DNA of 64,000 nt from Agromyces cerinus (GCF_016907835.1 NZ_JAFBCT010000001.1:62001-126000), one strand, 5' to 3'. Positions 51,458-61,132 are shown, counted from the first letter of the stretch. The notes: generated by a model from the sequence alone, not told the origin. Numbers and translations: made by a program.

Positions 51458-52159
51458 ATGCCCGCGACCGCTCTTCCCGCCAGCGGTGATTCGTCCGGCC
51501 GCCCGAGCGGCCCGAAGACGTGCGATGCGAGCGGCATGGCCGAGATCCATCGCTTCTTCCGGGCCGGGTTCGGCGAGGGGCGCGCGCTCGTCGAGGGGGT
51601 CACCGAAGCGGATTTCGCGCATGCCGACGTCGTCGGCGACCACCTCTCGATGCTCTCGGTCGGACTGCACGCCCATCATGAAGGCGAGGACGCGATGCTG
51701 TGGGGCGAACTCGAGCAGCGCGCGCCCTCGTGCGCCGTGCACGTCGCACGCATGAAGGAGCAGCACGCCCTGATGCTCGTGCACCTGAACGCGCTCGACG
51801 CCGCCGTGCCGGCATGGCGGGCGAGTGGCCGGTCGACGGATGCCGCGGGCGTGCTCGCCGCACTCGATGGCATCACCGCCGCACTCGCCGTGCACCTGCC
51901 CGACGAAGAGACGAACATCGTGCCCGTCATGGAGGTGACGCTCACGCCCAAGGAGGTCGACGCGCTCGCCGACCACGGCCGCAAGGCGACTCCGAAGGGC
52001 AAGACCTTCGAGCAGCTCGGTGCGATCCTCGCGGCGCAGCCCGACGGTGGCGCCGAGTGGCAGCGCACGCATCTGCCGGCGCCGGTGCGCCTCTTCTGGC
52101 GCCTGGTCGGCAAGCCGAGGTACGAGGCGAACCGCGCAGCGCTGATCGGGCGGCGCTGA
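51458..52159 (+). CDS. Hemerythrin HHE domain protein
   Basis: 233 aa. Diiron ligands visible: HAHHEGED (HxxxE), HVARMKEQH and HALMLVH, and HLPDEETN. Forms a four-helix bundle that may bind oxygen or NO. The C-terminal about 60 residues are a separate tail (PAPVRLFWRLVGKPRYEANR) found in actinobacterial members. ATG 51458. Confidence 0.85.
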   Translation: MPATALPASGDSSGRPSGPKTCDASGMAEIHRFFRAGFGEGRALVEGVTEADFAHADVVGDHLSMLSVGLHAHHEGEDAMLWGELEQRAPSCAVHVARMKEQHALMLVHLNALDAAVPAWRASGRSTDAAGVLAALDGITAALAVHLPDEETNIVPVMEVTLTPKEVDALADHGRKATPKGKTFEQLGAILAAQPDGGAEWQRTHLPAPVRLFWRLVGKPRYEANRAALIGRR

Positions 52160-52252
52160 TCGCGCAGCGCTGATTGAATCGCGGGAGCATGACGTCCGAT
52201 TTCCGCGATCGCCACCGGGTGTCGGAGGCCGGGGAGCGACGAAGATGGAGTC

Positions 52253-52765
52253 ATGACCCGACGCCATGCCACGCTGACGACGCCGCTCGGTGAGCTGCTC
52301 GTCGTCGCCGACGGCGAGGCCCTGGTCGGCATCTACTTCCCGGGCCACTGGCACCCACCGGCATCCGGCTCGATCGGTGTCGAGGTCGATGCCCGCGGCG
52401 ACGACCTCGTCACTCGACTCGGGGTCGAGCTCGCCGAGTACCTCGCGGGGGAGCGGGTCGCATTCGACCTGCCGATGGCGCCCGTCGGCGACGAGTTCCA
52501 GCAGGCGGTCTGGGCGATGCTCCGCGACATCCCGATCGGCACGACGACGAGCTACGGCGAGCTCGGCGCGCGGCTCGGCGACCGCAACCTCGCGCGCCGC
52601 GTCGGCAACGCGGTCGGACGCAACCCGCTCAGCATCATCGTGCCGTGCCACCGGGTGGTCGGCGCCGACGGATCGCTCACCGGCTACGCCGGGGGACTCG
52701 AGCGCAAGCGCCATCTGCTCGAGCTCGAGGGAGCTCCGGTCGTCGCGCAGGCGAGGCTCTTCTAG
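52253..52765 (+). CDS. ogt: Methylated-DNA-protein-cysteine methyltransferase
   Basis: 170 aa, standard Ogt size. IPIGTTTSYGELGARLG and IIVPCHRVVG with acceptor Cys132, then SLTGYAGGLERKRHLLELE. Removes alkyl groups from O6-alkylguanine in a suicide reaction. ATG start. Its TAG stop is shared in CTAG with the convergent MOSC gene. Compare the Cys-less ATL-like domain in the DUF262 protein at 21777-24347. Confidence 0.95.
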   Translation: MTRRHATLTTPLGELLVVADGEALVGIYFPGHWHPPASGSIGVEVDARGDDLVTRLGVELAEYLAGERVAFDLPMAPVGDEFQQAVWAMLRDIPIGTTTSYGELGARLGDRNLARRVGNAVGRNPLSIIVPCHRVVGADGSLTGYAGGLERKRHLLELEGAPVVAQARLF

Positions 52766-53601
52766 GCCGTGTGCTCGCCGGCCGTGAGCACCGCTTCGGT
52801 GACGGGGCGCACTTCGTCGCCGACCGCGATCGAGCCCGACGACTGCGGCACCATGAGCACGCCGAACCAGGTCTGGCCGTCCCACCGACGGTGCTTGGCG
52901 AGCGTGCGGATCGGCTCCTTGCCGCGAGTGATGGTCTCGGGATCGATCGTCGTCATCACGCAGCGGTCGCACACCTTCGTGATGCGGAAGCGCACGTCGC
53001 CGAGGTCGACGAAGGGCCAGGTGTCTTCGGCGAATGGCTCGTCGCCGTCGATCACGACGTTCGGACGGAAGCGCAGCATGTCGAGGTGCGGCGTCTCGTC
53101 ATCGGTCCAGGTGTTGAGCTGGGCGAGGGATGCCTCGCTCGCGAGCAGCAGCGGCGCGGAATCGGCCAGCGTCAGCCGGTCGTCGGGCAGGCCCCCGTTC
53201 CTCGGATTCACCGTGCGCTCGCGCGGGTCGGGCTGCCACACGAGCCGGGCGTCGATGCCCAGTCGCGCGCTCAGCCACGCGTCGGCCTCGTCGCCCGCGG
53301 GCAGCGCCGTGCCCTGCCGCGTGTGTCCGACGGGAATGGGCGCGGCATCCGTCGGGCGGTCGACTCGGAGCGGGTCGCCGGCACCGCTGCGCTCACCGAG
53401 CAGGAGCCCGCCGTCGGCGAGCAGCTCGGCGGTCAGGGCGAGCATGTGGTTCTTCTCGCGAGCGGTCACCGGGGCGCCGGAGGCATCGACGACGCCCCAT
53501 CGGCGATCGCCCGCGAGGCCCCAGGGCAGCACCTCAGCGGAGTCGACGTCGACCCCGGCGAACGACTTGACGGGATGGATCCGGAGACGCGTGACGTGCA
53601 T
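52762..53601 (-). CDS. MOSC domain protein
   Basis: 279 aa: an N-terminal MOSC beta barrel (RLRIHPVKSFAGVDV, LAGDRRWGVVD) followed by MOSC with VCDRCVMTTIDP containing the molybdenum-cofactor-binding Cys, and TWFGVLMVP. It resembles YcbX/mARC-type proteins that reduce N-hydroxylated compounds. ATG start. Convergent with ogt. Confidence 0.88.
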   Translation of the reverse strand: MHVTRLRIHPVKSFAGVDVDSAEVLPWGLAGDRRWGVVDASGAPVTAREKNHMLALTAELLADGGLLLGERSGAGDPLRVDRPTDAAPIPVGHTRQGTALPAGDEADAWLSARLGIDARLVWQPDPRERTVNPRNGGLPDDRLTLADSAPLLLASEASLAQLNTWTDDETPHLDMLRFRPNVVIDGDEPFAEDTWPFVDLGDVRFRITKVCDRCVMTTIDPETITRGKEPIRTLAKHRRWDGQTWFGVLMVPQSSGSIAVGDEVRPVTEAVLTAGEHTA

Positions 53602-53664
53602 TCGAGCATGCTAGCGAACCACGCCCGGCTCACGCCTGTCGGTGGCCGGTGGGAGCCTTCGAAC

Positions 53665-54039
53665 ATGGCTACCCACGAGCACCGCATCCCGCTCAGCATC
53701 GACTACGTCGAGATCTCCGTCACCGACCTGGCCGCCGCGCAGGCGTTCTACGGCGAGGCGTTCGGCTGGCAGTTCACGCCGTACGGCCCCGAGTACGCCG
53801 GCATCCGCACCTCCGCCGAGGCCGAAGGCGAAGAGGCCGGGGGTCTGACCCTGGCCGCCGAGGTGCCGAAGGGCGGTCCACTCGTGCTGCTCTACAGCGA
53901 CGACCTCGATGCCACGCAGGCCGCGGTCACCGCTGCCGGCGGCACGGTGGTCAACGGCCCGTACGAGTTCCCCGGCGGCCGACGCTTCCACTTCACCGAC
54001 CCGAGCGGCAACGAGCTCGGCGTCTGGGCCGAGCGGTAG
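53665..54039 (+). CDS. VOC-family (glyoxalase-like) protein
   Basis: 124 aa. YVEISVTDLAAAQAFYGEAFGW at the start and RFHFTDPSGNELGVW at the end are the paired VOC motifs. Metal ligands appear incomplete, so it may be a binding protein rather than an isomerase. ATG 53665. Confidence 0.85.
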   Translation: MATHEHRIPLSIDYVEISVTDLAAAQAFYGEAFGWQFTPYGPEYAGIRTSAEAEGEEAGGLTLAAEVPKGGPLVLLYSDDLDATQAAVTAAGGTVVNGPYEFPGGRRFHFTDPSGNELGVWAER

Positions 54040-54058
54040 CTCGGCGCGCTCCCCGGGC

Positions 54059-54505
54059 CTACCAGGCGATGAGCTTGACCGGGGTGACGCGCAGCACGGT
54101 GCTGTAGCGCTCGGCCATCGACACGCGCGTGAGTTCGAGCGGCGGCAGGTCGTCGTCGTACTTCGCGAAGTAGGCGTCGCCGATGCGCGGCATCCAGTCT
54201 GGCGAGGCGCCGTCGAACACCTCGACCGTGCCCTGCAGCACTGTCAGCTGCTCTTCGTCGGCGCCCGACTCGAGGTGCACGAGCACCTTCGGGTCGCGCT
54301 TGGCGTTCCGCACCTTCACCGCACCCGGTTCGCTCAGCACGATGACGGCGCCGTCGTGCCAGAGGTACCAGACGGGCACCGCGTGCGGGAACCCGCTGCG
54401 GCTCGTGCTCGTGAACCACGCGATGCGCTCGCCGGCGAGGCGCGCCAGGGCGCGGGCGTGCAGCTCATCGGCGGGGTCGAGCACGAGCGGGGCGGCATCG
54501 GTCAT
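54059..54505 (-). CDS. Pyridoxamine 5'-phosphate oxidase-like flavin/F420-binding protein
   Basis: 148 aa. ARLAGERIAWFTSTSRSGFPHAVPVWYLW is the split-barrel start of PPOX-class F420-dependent proteins; PKVLVHLESG and GTVEVFDG follow. Probably an F420- or flavin-dependent reductase of unknown substrate. ATG 54505 with GAAGGA upstream. Confidence 0.82.
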   Translation of the reverse strand: MTDAAPLVLDPADELHARALARLAGERIAWFTSTSRSGFPHAVPVWYLWHDGAVIVLSEPGAVKVRNAKRDPKVLVHLESGADEEQLTVLQGTVEVFDGASPDWMPRIGDAYFAKYDDDLPPLELTRVSMAERYSTVLRVTPVKLIAW

Positions 54506-54612
54506 CGTCGTTCCTTCGGTCGGCGTCCTCCGACGCTATCGGGCGCAGCCGCGCCGATGCGCGATCGTCGCCTGATCGCCCGCGCGTCCCCACGCATCCA
54601 CCTCCCCCGCAG

Positions 54613-54657
54613 TGTTGCGGAATGCAACAGAGGAGCCTATTGTTGCAATAAGCAACA
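54613..54657. promoter_or_regulatory. Twin MarR operators (TGTTGC-N5-GCAACA)
   Basis: Two identical-arm palindromes at 54613-54629 (spacer GGAAT) and 54641-54657 (spacer AATAA), 28 bp centre to centre. The second ends 9 bases before the marR start codon and overlaps its ribosome site. Strongly suggests autorepression. Confidence 0.85.
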
Positions 54658-54666
54658 GGAGGCGGA

Positions 54667-55176
54667 ATGGTCAGCGAATCGAACACCGGAACGCAGGCAA
54701 GGCGCGGACGCGCCACCGCCGACATCCTGCGGGCGCTCATCGTCATCAGCCGCCGCGGCGTCGCCGACGCGCGCATCGCGAACATCAGCCTGAGCATGAC
54801 CGACCAGTCGATCCTCGGGTACATCGTCGACCACCCCGGTTGCCGCTCCACCGACATCGCGCACGCGTTCCGCCTGAACCGCTCCACCGTCTCGCGGCAG
54901 CTCGCCGGACTCACGAAGCTCGGCGTCGTCTGCGAGAAGACGGATGCCTCGGGCCGCGGCCGCCCGCTCGAACTCACCGACTCGGGCTGGGCCGCCTACG
55001 ACGAGGCGATCGGCATCCTGCAGGGAGTCGTCGACGACAACCTCGACGACTGGACCGACGCCGAGGTCGCCCGCTTCGCGCACGACCTGCAGCGTTTCAA
55101 CACCGGTGCCGCGGGGGAGACCCGCCCGCGGCATCCGCTCGAGGCGCCTCCCGCGCCTCTCGACAGTGCCCCATGA
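54667..55176 (+). CDS. MarR-family regulator
   Basis: 169 aa. Winged-helix MarR core (about 40-115): LGYIVDHPGCRSTDIAHAFRLNRSTVSRQLAGLTKLGVV, RGRPLELTDSGW. ATG 54667 just behind GGAGGCGGA. Followed 43 bp later by a dehydrogenase gene, likely its target. The twin palindromes upstream should be its operators. Confidence 0.9.
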   Translation: MVSESNTGTQARRGRATADILRALIVISRRGVADARIANISLSMTDQSILGYIVDHPGCRSTDIAHAFRLNRSTVSRQLAGLTKLGVVCEKTDASGRGRPLELTDSGWAAYDEAIGILQGVVDDNLDDWTDAEVARFAHDLQRFNTGAAGETRPRHPLEAPPAPLDSAP

Positions 55177-55219
55177 GGGACCGCGCCCCACAAGGGACGG
55201 AAGGAAAGAAGGAACAGCA

Positions 55220-56086
55220 ATGACCGCACTGCGCAACATCACCGTGCTCGGCACCGGAGTGCTCGGCTCGCAGATCGCGTACCAGACCGCCTACCGCGGC
55301 TTCGACGTCGTCGCGTACGACATCGACGACGCCGCCCTCGAGGCCGCGAAGCAGCGCTTCGCCGGACTCGCCGACACCTACGTGACGGAGGGCGTCGACG
55401 GCGCCGCCGACGGCAAGGCGCAAGCGGCGATCGGCCGCATCATCCTCTCGGCCGACCTCGGCGACGCCGTGGCGAAGGCCGACCTCGTGATCGAGGCGAT
55501 CCCCGAGAACCTCGAGATCAAGCGCGCCACCTACGAGCAGCTCGCGACGCTCGCCCCCGAGCACACGATCTTCGCCACCAACTCCTCGACCCTGCTGCCG
55601 AGCGACCTCGCGTCGTTCACCGGTCGCGCCGACCGCTTCCTCGCCCTGCACTTCGCGAACCGGGTCTGGGTGCACAACACCGCAGAGGTCATGGGCACCG
55701 AGGCCACGACCCCCGAGGTGTTCCAGACCGTCGTGGAGTTCGCCGCCGAGATCGGGATGGTGCCGATCGAGATCAAGAAGGAGAAGGCGGGCTACCTGCT
55801 GAACTCCCTGCTCGTGCCGTTCCTGCAGGCCGCCGGCGAACTGCTCGTCGACGGCATCGCCGAACCCGACGCGATCGACAAGACCTGGCGTATCGGCACC
55901 GGCGCCCCGATGGGTCCGTTCCAGATCTACGACATCGTCGGCCTCACGACCGCGTACAACATCTCGATGATGGGCGGCGCGAAGCAGCAGGCATTCGCCG
56001 CGCTCATCAAGGAGCGCTACATCGACCAGGGCAAGCTCGGCGTCGCCACGGGCGAGGGCTTCTACAGCTACCCGAAGGGCGAGTGA
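55220..56086 (+). CDS. 3-hydroxyacyl-CoA dehydrogenase
   Basis: 288 aa. NAD-binding ITVLGTGVLGSQIA, IEAIPENLEIK, NSSTLLPSDL and LALHFANRVW with the probable catalytic His144. The usual HFFNP is HFANR here, a feature of a subgroup of short-chain 3HCDH proteins. Probably oxidises 3-hydroxyacyl-CoA in fatty acid breakdown. ATG 55220 with GAAGGAAC upstream; co-transcribed with marR. Confidence 0.88.
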   Translation: MTALRNITVLGTGVLGSQIAYQTAYRGFDVVAYDIDDAALEAAKQRFAGLADTYVTEGVDGAADGKAQAAIGRIILSADLGDAVAKADLVIEAIPENLEIKRATYEQLATLAPEHTIFATNSSTLLPSDLASFTGRADRFLALHFANRVWVHNTAEVMGTEATTPEVFQTVVEFAAEIGMVPIEIKKEKAGYLLNSLLVPFLQAAGELLVDGIAEPDAIDKTWRIGTGAPMGPFQIYDIVGLTTAYNISMMGGAKQQAFAALIKERYIDQGKLGVATGEGFYSYPKGE

Positions 56087-56101
56087 CCCGAAGCGCCGGG
56101 C

Positions 56102-56136
56102 CGTGTCGGTCGTGGGTCAGACCCACGACCGGCGCA
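56102..56136. terminator. Hairpin shared by the dehydrogenase and the TrmB-like gene
   Basis: GGTCGTGGGT (56108-56117) pairs with ACCCACGACC (56121-56130) around CAG, and the stem extends outward with one or two mismatches. The TGA of the minus-strand gene (56117-56119) lies in the loop. Bidirectional terminator. Confidence 0.75.
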
Positions 56137-57118
56137 CGGCCTCGGCGCCGAGCTGGAGCCGGGTCGAGACACCCGCCGTCTCCATGAGCTCGGCGACCCG
56201 CCGCTGCACGGTGCGCACCGAGATGCCGAGCTGCGCCCCGGCAGCGGCATCCGTGAGCCCGAGCAGCAGTAGCTTCAGCAGGTCGCGGTCGACCGCGTCG
56301 TGCGCCCCCGGCAGCTCGCCGGTCGAGATGAACCCGGTCGACGTCGCCCAATACTCCTCGAAGATGGCGATGACGAGGTCGAGCAGTCCGCTCGGATGCA
56401 CCAGCAGCGCGCCCGAGGAGCGATCCTCGCCGCGCGACCGCATCGGCAGCAGCGCCATGTCGTCGTCGGCGATGATGAGCCGCGTGGGCAGCGTCGGCAG
56501 CACCCGGATCTCCTCGCCGTACGGCGCGGACTCGCGCGCGGCATCGATGAACCCGGGCCACTCGAGCACCGCCTTCTCGACGATCACACGGTAGGTCACG
56601 CCGCGTTCGAGGGCGTCATCCTCCGCGGTGTTTTCCTGGGCGTCGAGGAAGGCCACGTCGCTCAACATGAGCACCCGCACCTGTTGCCTGGCAGATGCCT
56701 GCAACTGCGCGAATCGCTGGCGCACGGCATCCGCACCGAGCACGACGTCGACGACGTCGGGTGTCTCCCGCTGGGCCGCACCGCGCCGGTAGATCTCGCT
56801 CAGCTCGACGAGCGCCTCATGCGCCTGGGTGAGGCGCCGTTCGCGGTCGAGGAGCATCGGCTGCAGCGCGAGCGACGGCGGCGAAGCGACGACGCGGTCG
56901 GGCGCGGATGCCTGTCGCGCGAGCAGCCCGAGCCGCTCGAGTTCGGCCACGATCACGCGCACTTCGGCGGGCGACTTCGCCACGGATGCCGCGAGCTCGT
57001 CGACGCTCGCCGAGGGCGACTGCAGGATGAGCCGGTACAACGCGGTGTGCTCGTCGTCCAGTCCGATCGTTTCGAGCACGAGCGCCTTCCGTTCGTCGTC
57101 ACGCCGATCCGCCGTCAT
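56117..57118 (-). CDS. TrmB-type HTH regulator with C-terminal LuxR-like HTH
   Basis: 333 aa from ATG 57118 (57139 possible). N-terminal winged helix (LYRLILQSPSASVDELAASVAKSPAEVRVIVAELERLGLL) as in TrmB, a middle domain with RVLMLSDVAFLDAQ, and a C-terminal HTH (LLLLGLTDAAAGAQLGISVRTVQRRVAELM). This two-HTH layout is typical of Streptomyces-type regulators. Divergent to the subtilase gene and may control it. Confidence 0.85.
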   Translation of the reverse strand: MTADRRDDERKALVLETIGLDDEHTALYRLILQSPSASVDELAASVAKSPAEVRVIVAELERLGLLARQASAPDRVVASPPSLALQPMLLDRERRLTQAHEALVELSEIYRRGAAQRETPDVVDVVLGADAVRQRFAQLQASARQQVRVLMLSDVAFLDAQENTAEDDALERGVTYRVIVEKAVLEWPGFIDAARESAPYGEEIRVLPTLPTRLIIADDDMALLPMRSRGEDRSSGALLVHPSGLLDLVIAIFEEYWATSTGFISTGELPGAHDAVDRDLLKLLLLGLTDAAAGAQLGISVRTVQRRVAELMETAGVSTRLQLGAEAVRRSWV

Positions 57119-57216
57119 GGCGGATCGAAGCCATGGCATCTCTCCGCCACCACCCTAGCCACCGGGCCGTGAGAGGTTGCTTGGCAAGTCAGTCCGAACG
57201 CGTGAGAGGTATCCCT

Positions 57217-60200
57217 ATGCCACGAAGCATCAGACCATCCGCACATCGACGCCGATCGATCGCCGCCGCCATCAGCGGCCTCGCGATCGGCGTCGCCGGG
57301 GTCGGCGCGGCCGCACTCCCGGCCACCGCCGACCCGACCGGAGGCGGCACGCCACCACCGGCCGCCTCGCCCGCGCCCCCGGCGTCCGCCGGCGGTTCGC
57401 ACACCGTCACCCTCATCACCGGCGACCGGGTCACCGTGACCGACCTCGCCGACGGCACGCACACGGTCGAAGTCGACCCCGTCGACCCGGGCGAGGGGTT
57501 CCAGACCCTCGACGTCGCGGGCGAACTGCACGTGCTGCCCCGCGGCGCGATGCCCTACCTCGCGGCAGGGGTCGTCGACCGCGACCTCTTCAACGTCAGC
57601 CGGCTCATCGAGTACGGCTACGACGATGCCTCCGTCGATGCGACGCCGGTGATCCTCGAGCTCGAGGGCGACGCGGCTTCGCGTCGCTCCGCACCCGTGC
57701 CGGGCGTCGCGCTCGGCACGCCGCTCGCGAGCATCGGCGGTGCCGCGGCATCGGCCGATCACGCGAGCGCCGCATCGACGTGGGCTGCATTGACGGATGC
57801 CGCGGCATCCGATGCCCGCAGCTTCGGCGCCGGCGACCCTGACGCGGTGAGCCTCGGGGGCGGGGTCGCGGCGATCCACCTCGACGGCAAGGTGCAGGCG
57901 ACGCTCGACGAGAGCGTTCCCTACATCGGCGCACCCGAGGCGTGGGCCGCCGGCTACACCGGCGACGGCGTGACCGTCGCGGTGCTCGATACCGGCTACG
58001 ACGACACCCACCCCGACCTCGAGGGCCGCGTGCTCGCCGAGTCCACGAGCTTCGTGCCCGACGAGCCGGTCTCAGACGACCCCAACGGCCACGGCACGCA
58101 CGTCGCCTCGACGATCGCCGGCACCGGCGCCGCGAGCGGTGGCACCCACCGCGGCGTCGCCGACGGCGCGAACCTGCTCGTCGGCAAGGTGCTGAGCAAC
58201 GCGGGCGAAGGCCAGGACTCGTGGATCATCTCCGCCATGGAGTGGGCCGCCGACCGCGCCGACATCATCTCGATGAGCCTCGGCACCAGGTACGGCGACG
58301 ACGGCACCGACCTCATGTCGGTCGCGCTCAACGAGATCTCGGCCGAGACCGACGCGCTCTTCATCGTCGCCGCCGGCAACTCCTCGGCGCCCGAGACGGT
58401 CGGCTCACCGGGTTCGGCCGCGAGCGCACTCACCATCGGCTCGGTCGACGACCCGAGCGGCGAGCTGTCGTGGTTCTCGAGCCAGGGCCCGCTCGTGCGC
58501 TCCGGCGCGATGAAGCCCGACCTCGCAGGGCCCGGCAACGACGTGACCGCCGCCCGATCCGCCGACAGCCCCGGCGAGGGCTCGTACATCGGCATGAGCG
58601 GCACCTCCATGGCGACCCCGCACGTCGCGGGCGCCGCGGCGATCGTGAAGCAGCAGCACCCCGAGTACACGGCCGCGCAGCTGCGAGCAGCGCTCACGAG
58701 CACGGCGACGGATGTCGGGCTCACGCCCTACCAGGTCGGCGCCGGCGTGGTCGACGTGGCCGAGGCGATCGAGGCCGACCTCGTGGCCTCCGGCTCCGGA
58801 GACTTCGGCATGCTCGCATGGGGCGAAGACGACGCGCTCGTCACCCGCACGATCGAGTACGCGAACCGCGGTGACGCCGAGGCGACGATCGAGCTGACGG
58901 CGACGCTCACCGACACCACGCCCGGCGGCCCGGTCGCCGAGGCATCCGATGTGCTGACGATGGATGCCGACTCGCTCACGATCCCCGCTGGGGAGACCCG
59001 ATCGGTCACCCTGACCGCCGACCCGTCGAAGGTGCCGGCCGGAGCACAGCTCTCAGGCGCGCTCACCGCGTCGATCGGCGACGACACCATCACCCGCACC
59101 GCGCTCGGCATCATCGCCGAAGCCGAACGCTACGACCTCACCGTCACGGCGACCGACTTCGACGGCGAACCGCTCGGCACCTACGGATGGATCTGGAACG
59201 CCGCGACCGGCTGGTACACCTCCTTCGGCGTCGACGGTGAGACCACGCTGCGACTGCCCGCCGGCCTGTACTCGGTGATGTCGTTCATGGACGTCGCCCG
59301 CAACGCCGACACCCAGACGATCGCGCTCGTCGGCGACCCCGACGTCGTGCTCGACGGTTCGACGACCGTCGCCTTCGACGCCCGAGCCACCGAGCCCGTG
59401 ACCGTCGACGTCGGCGAGGACGGGCTCCAGGCGACGGTGCGCCGCATGGACTACCAGGTCGACGGATTCACCGGCAGCGCCATGGCGCCCGTCTGGGTCG
59501 ACGAACTCTACGCTCAGCCGATGGACGCGCCCGAGGCCGAGACCTTCGACTTCACGACGCGCTGGCGGCTGCAGGAGCCGACGCTGTCGCTGAACGCCGG
59601 CAAGGAACGGCTCGACCTCATCGCCCAAGCGGGATCCACGCTGCTCGACGGCGAGATCCGCGCACGTGCGGTCGATGTGGGCTTCGGCAGCGCCGAGGAG
59701 TTCGCCGCGGTCGACGTGAAGGGCAAGGTCGCGGTCGTGACCCGCTCCGACGTCGTCTCGGCGCCAGAGCGCTCCGCGAACGCCGTCGCCGCCGGCGCCG
59801 CGTTGCTGCTCACCGTTAACGACGGCGACGGGGAGCTGAGCGAGTGGGTCGGCTCGGCCGACTACGAGTCCGACGCGCCCATCCCGGTCGCCGCGATCAG
59901 TGGCGTTCAGGGGCGGCGGGTGCTCGAGACGATCGCGCAGAAGCAGGTCACCGTCACCGGTGAGGGCATCGTCGACGCCGACGAGATCTGGGACATCGCG
60001 CGCTACAGCGAAGGCGTGGTGCCCGACGACCTCGACTACCGGCCGCGGGACCTCGCGCGCATCGACACGACGTACTCCGGCGATCCCGCCCTCGTCGGCG
60101 AGTTCCGGTGGGACTTCGTGCCGGGCGTGGAGTACGGCTCGGGCTACCCGATGCGCACGACGCGCGGCCTCGAGCGCACCGAGTGGGTGAACACCGACCA

Positions 60201-61092
60201 GGTCGAGTGGTACCAGGACGCCACGGTCGTCGACGCGGGGTGGCAGATCCGCGACGTCAAGCGCGGCTACGAGCCGGGGCAGGAGCTCGAGTCGAGCTAC
60301 TTCGGTGCGATCGTGCGGCCCTTCGTCGGGCCCGGCTACTGGGCGCCGAACCGCACCGGCGACTACGCGCAGGTCAACCTGCCGTCGTGGGCCGACGGGG
60401 CGAGCCCCGACCACACCGGCGCGTTCGACACCTACTCGGGTGCCGACGACCGGTCGCAGCTCATCGACGTCTACATCGATGGCGCGCTCGCGAAGTCGTC
60501 GAACTACCAGGGAGCGACCGTCTGGGATATCCCAGACGGCGAGTCCGAGTGGCGCGTCGTAGACACCGCGACGCACGACGGCACGTATCTCGCGTCGTCG
60601 ACGTCGACCAGGACGGAGTGGACGTTCACGTCGACCGGCTCGGCCGACGACCCCGCTCGCCAGTTGCTGCCGATGATGCAGGCGTACTACGACGTCGACC
60701 TCGACGAATCGGGTGCGGCCGGCGCCGGACGCAAGCGCGGTGCCCCGGTGAAGCTCGAGCTCGAGCTCGGGCACATCGCCGAGGCATCCGGCATCGCAGC
60801 CATCTCGGACGCGACGCTCGAGGTGCGGGTGGACGGGGGCGAGTGGCAGCCCATCGCGCTCGAGGTCACCTCGGCCGACGACACGGTCGACGAGCCGTCG
60901 GAGGACGGCCCGCCCATGTTCTCCGAGGGGCGTGATGTCGTCACGGCGTACGCCGCGAAGATCCGCGTGCCCGACGCAGGTGCATGGGTCGACCTGCGAG
61001 TGACGGCGACGGATGCCGCGGGCTCGACCTTCAGCCAGGAGATCGAGCGTGCCTTCGAAGTGGCTGCGGTGAAGAAGGGCGGCCGGCACTGA
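57217..61092 (+). CDS. Secreted subtilisin-like (S8) serine protease, large
   Basis: 1291 aa from ATG 57217 (GAGAGG upstream). Sec signal (about 10-39, ALPATA). Propeptide-like region 40-240. Catalytic triad: VAVLDTGYDD (Asp258), NGHGTH (His292), GMSGTSMATPHVAG (Ser464). C-terminal 800 residues hold beta-rich domains, including a PA-type region (AVDVKGKVAVVTR, AAGAALLLTVNDGD at about 840-890). Likely degrades extracellular proteins. No LPxTG anchor. A longer upstream frame lacks coding character. Followed by a strong hairpin. Confidence 0.92.
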   Translation: MPRSIRPSAHRRRSIAAAISGLAIGVAGVGAAALPATADPTGGGTPPPAASPAPPASAGGSHTVTLITGDRVTVTDLADGTHTVEVDPVDPGEGFQTLDVAGELHVLPRGAMPYLAAGVVDRDLFNVSRLIEYGYDDASVDATPVILELEGDAASRRSAPVPGVALGTPLASIGGAAASADHASAASTWAALTDAAASDARSFGAGDPDAVSLGGGVAAIHLDGKVQATLDESVPYIGAPEAWAAGYTGDGVTVAVLDTGYDDTHPDLEGRVLAESTSFVPDEPVSDDPNGHGTHVASTIAGTGAASGGTHRGVADGANLLVGKVLSNAGEGQDSWIISAMEWAADRADIISMSLGTRYGDDGTDLMSVALNEISAETDALFIVAAGNSSAPETVGSPGSAASALTIGSVDDPSGELSWFSSQGPLVRSGAMKPDLAGPGNDVTAARSADSPGEGSYIGMSGTSMATPHVAGAAAIVKQQHPEYTAAQLRAALTSTATDVGLTPYQVGAGVVDVAEAIEADLVASGSGDFGMLAWGEDDALVTRTIEYANRGDAEATIELTATLTDTTPGGPVAEASDVLTMDADSLTIPAGETRSVTLTADPSKVPAGAQLSGALTASIGDDTITRTALGIIAEAERYDLTVTATDFDGEPLGTYGWIWNAATGWYTSFGVDGETTLRLPAGLYSVMSFMDVARNADTQTIALVGDPDVVLDGSTTVAFDARATEPVTVDVGEDGLQATVRRMDYQVDGFTGSAMAPVWVDELYAQPMDAPEAETFDFTTRWRLQEPTLSLNAGKERLDLIAQAGSTLLDGEIRARAVDVGFGSAEEFAAVDVKGKVAVVTRSDVVSAPERSANAVAAGAALLLTVNDGDGELSEWVGSADYESDAPIPVAAISGVQGRRVLETIAQKQVTVTGEGIVDADEIWDIARYSEGVVPDDLDYRPRDLARIDTTYSGDPALVGEFRWDFVPGVEYGSGYPMRTTRGLERTEWVNTDQVEWYQDATVVDAGWQIRDVKRGYEPGQELESSYFGAIVRPFVGPGYWAPNRTGDYAQVNLPSWADGASPDHTGAFDTYSGADDRSQLIDVYIDGALAKSSNYQGATVWDIPDGESEWRVVDTATHDGTYLASSTSTRTEWTFTSTGSADDPARQLLPMMQAYYDVDLDESGAAGAGRKRGAPVKLELELGHIAEASGIAAISDATLEVRVDGGEWQPIALEVTSADDTVDEPSEDGPPMFSEGRDVVTAYAAKIRVPDAGAWVDLRVTATDAAGSTFSQEIERAFEVAAVKKGGRH

Positions 61093-61132
61093 TGACCGCA
61101 CGAGGGGTCATCCGGTGATCCGGTGACCAGGC

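Noticed and set aside
52134..52172. Repeated CGCGCAGCGCTGAT as a possible att site
   Set aside because: Only two copies within 25 bp at the end of the hemerythrin gene, with no integrase or tRNA. More likely local duplication.
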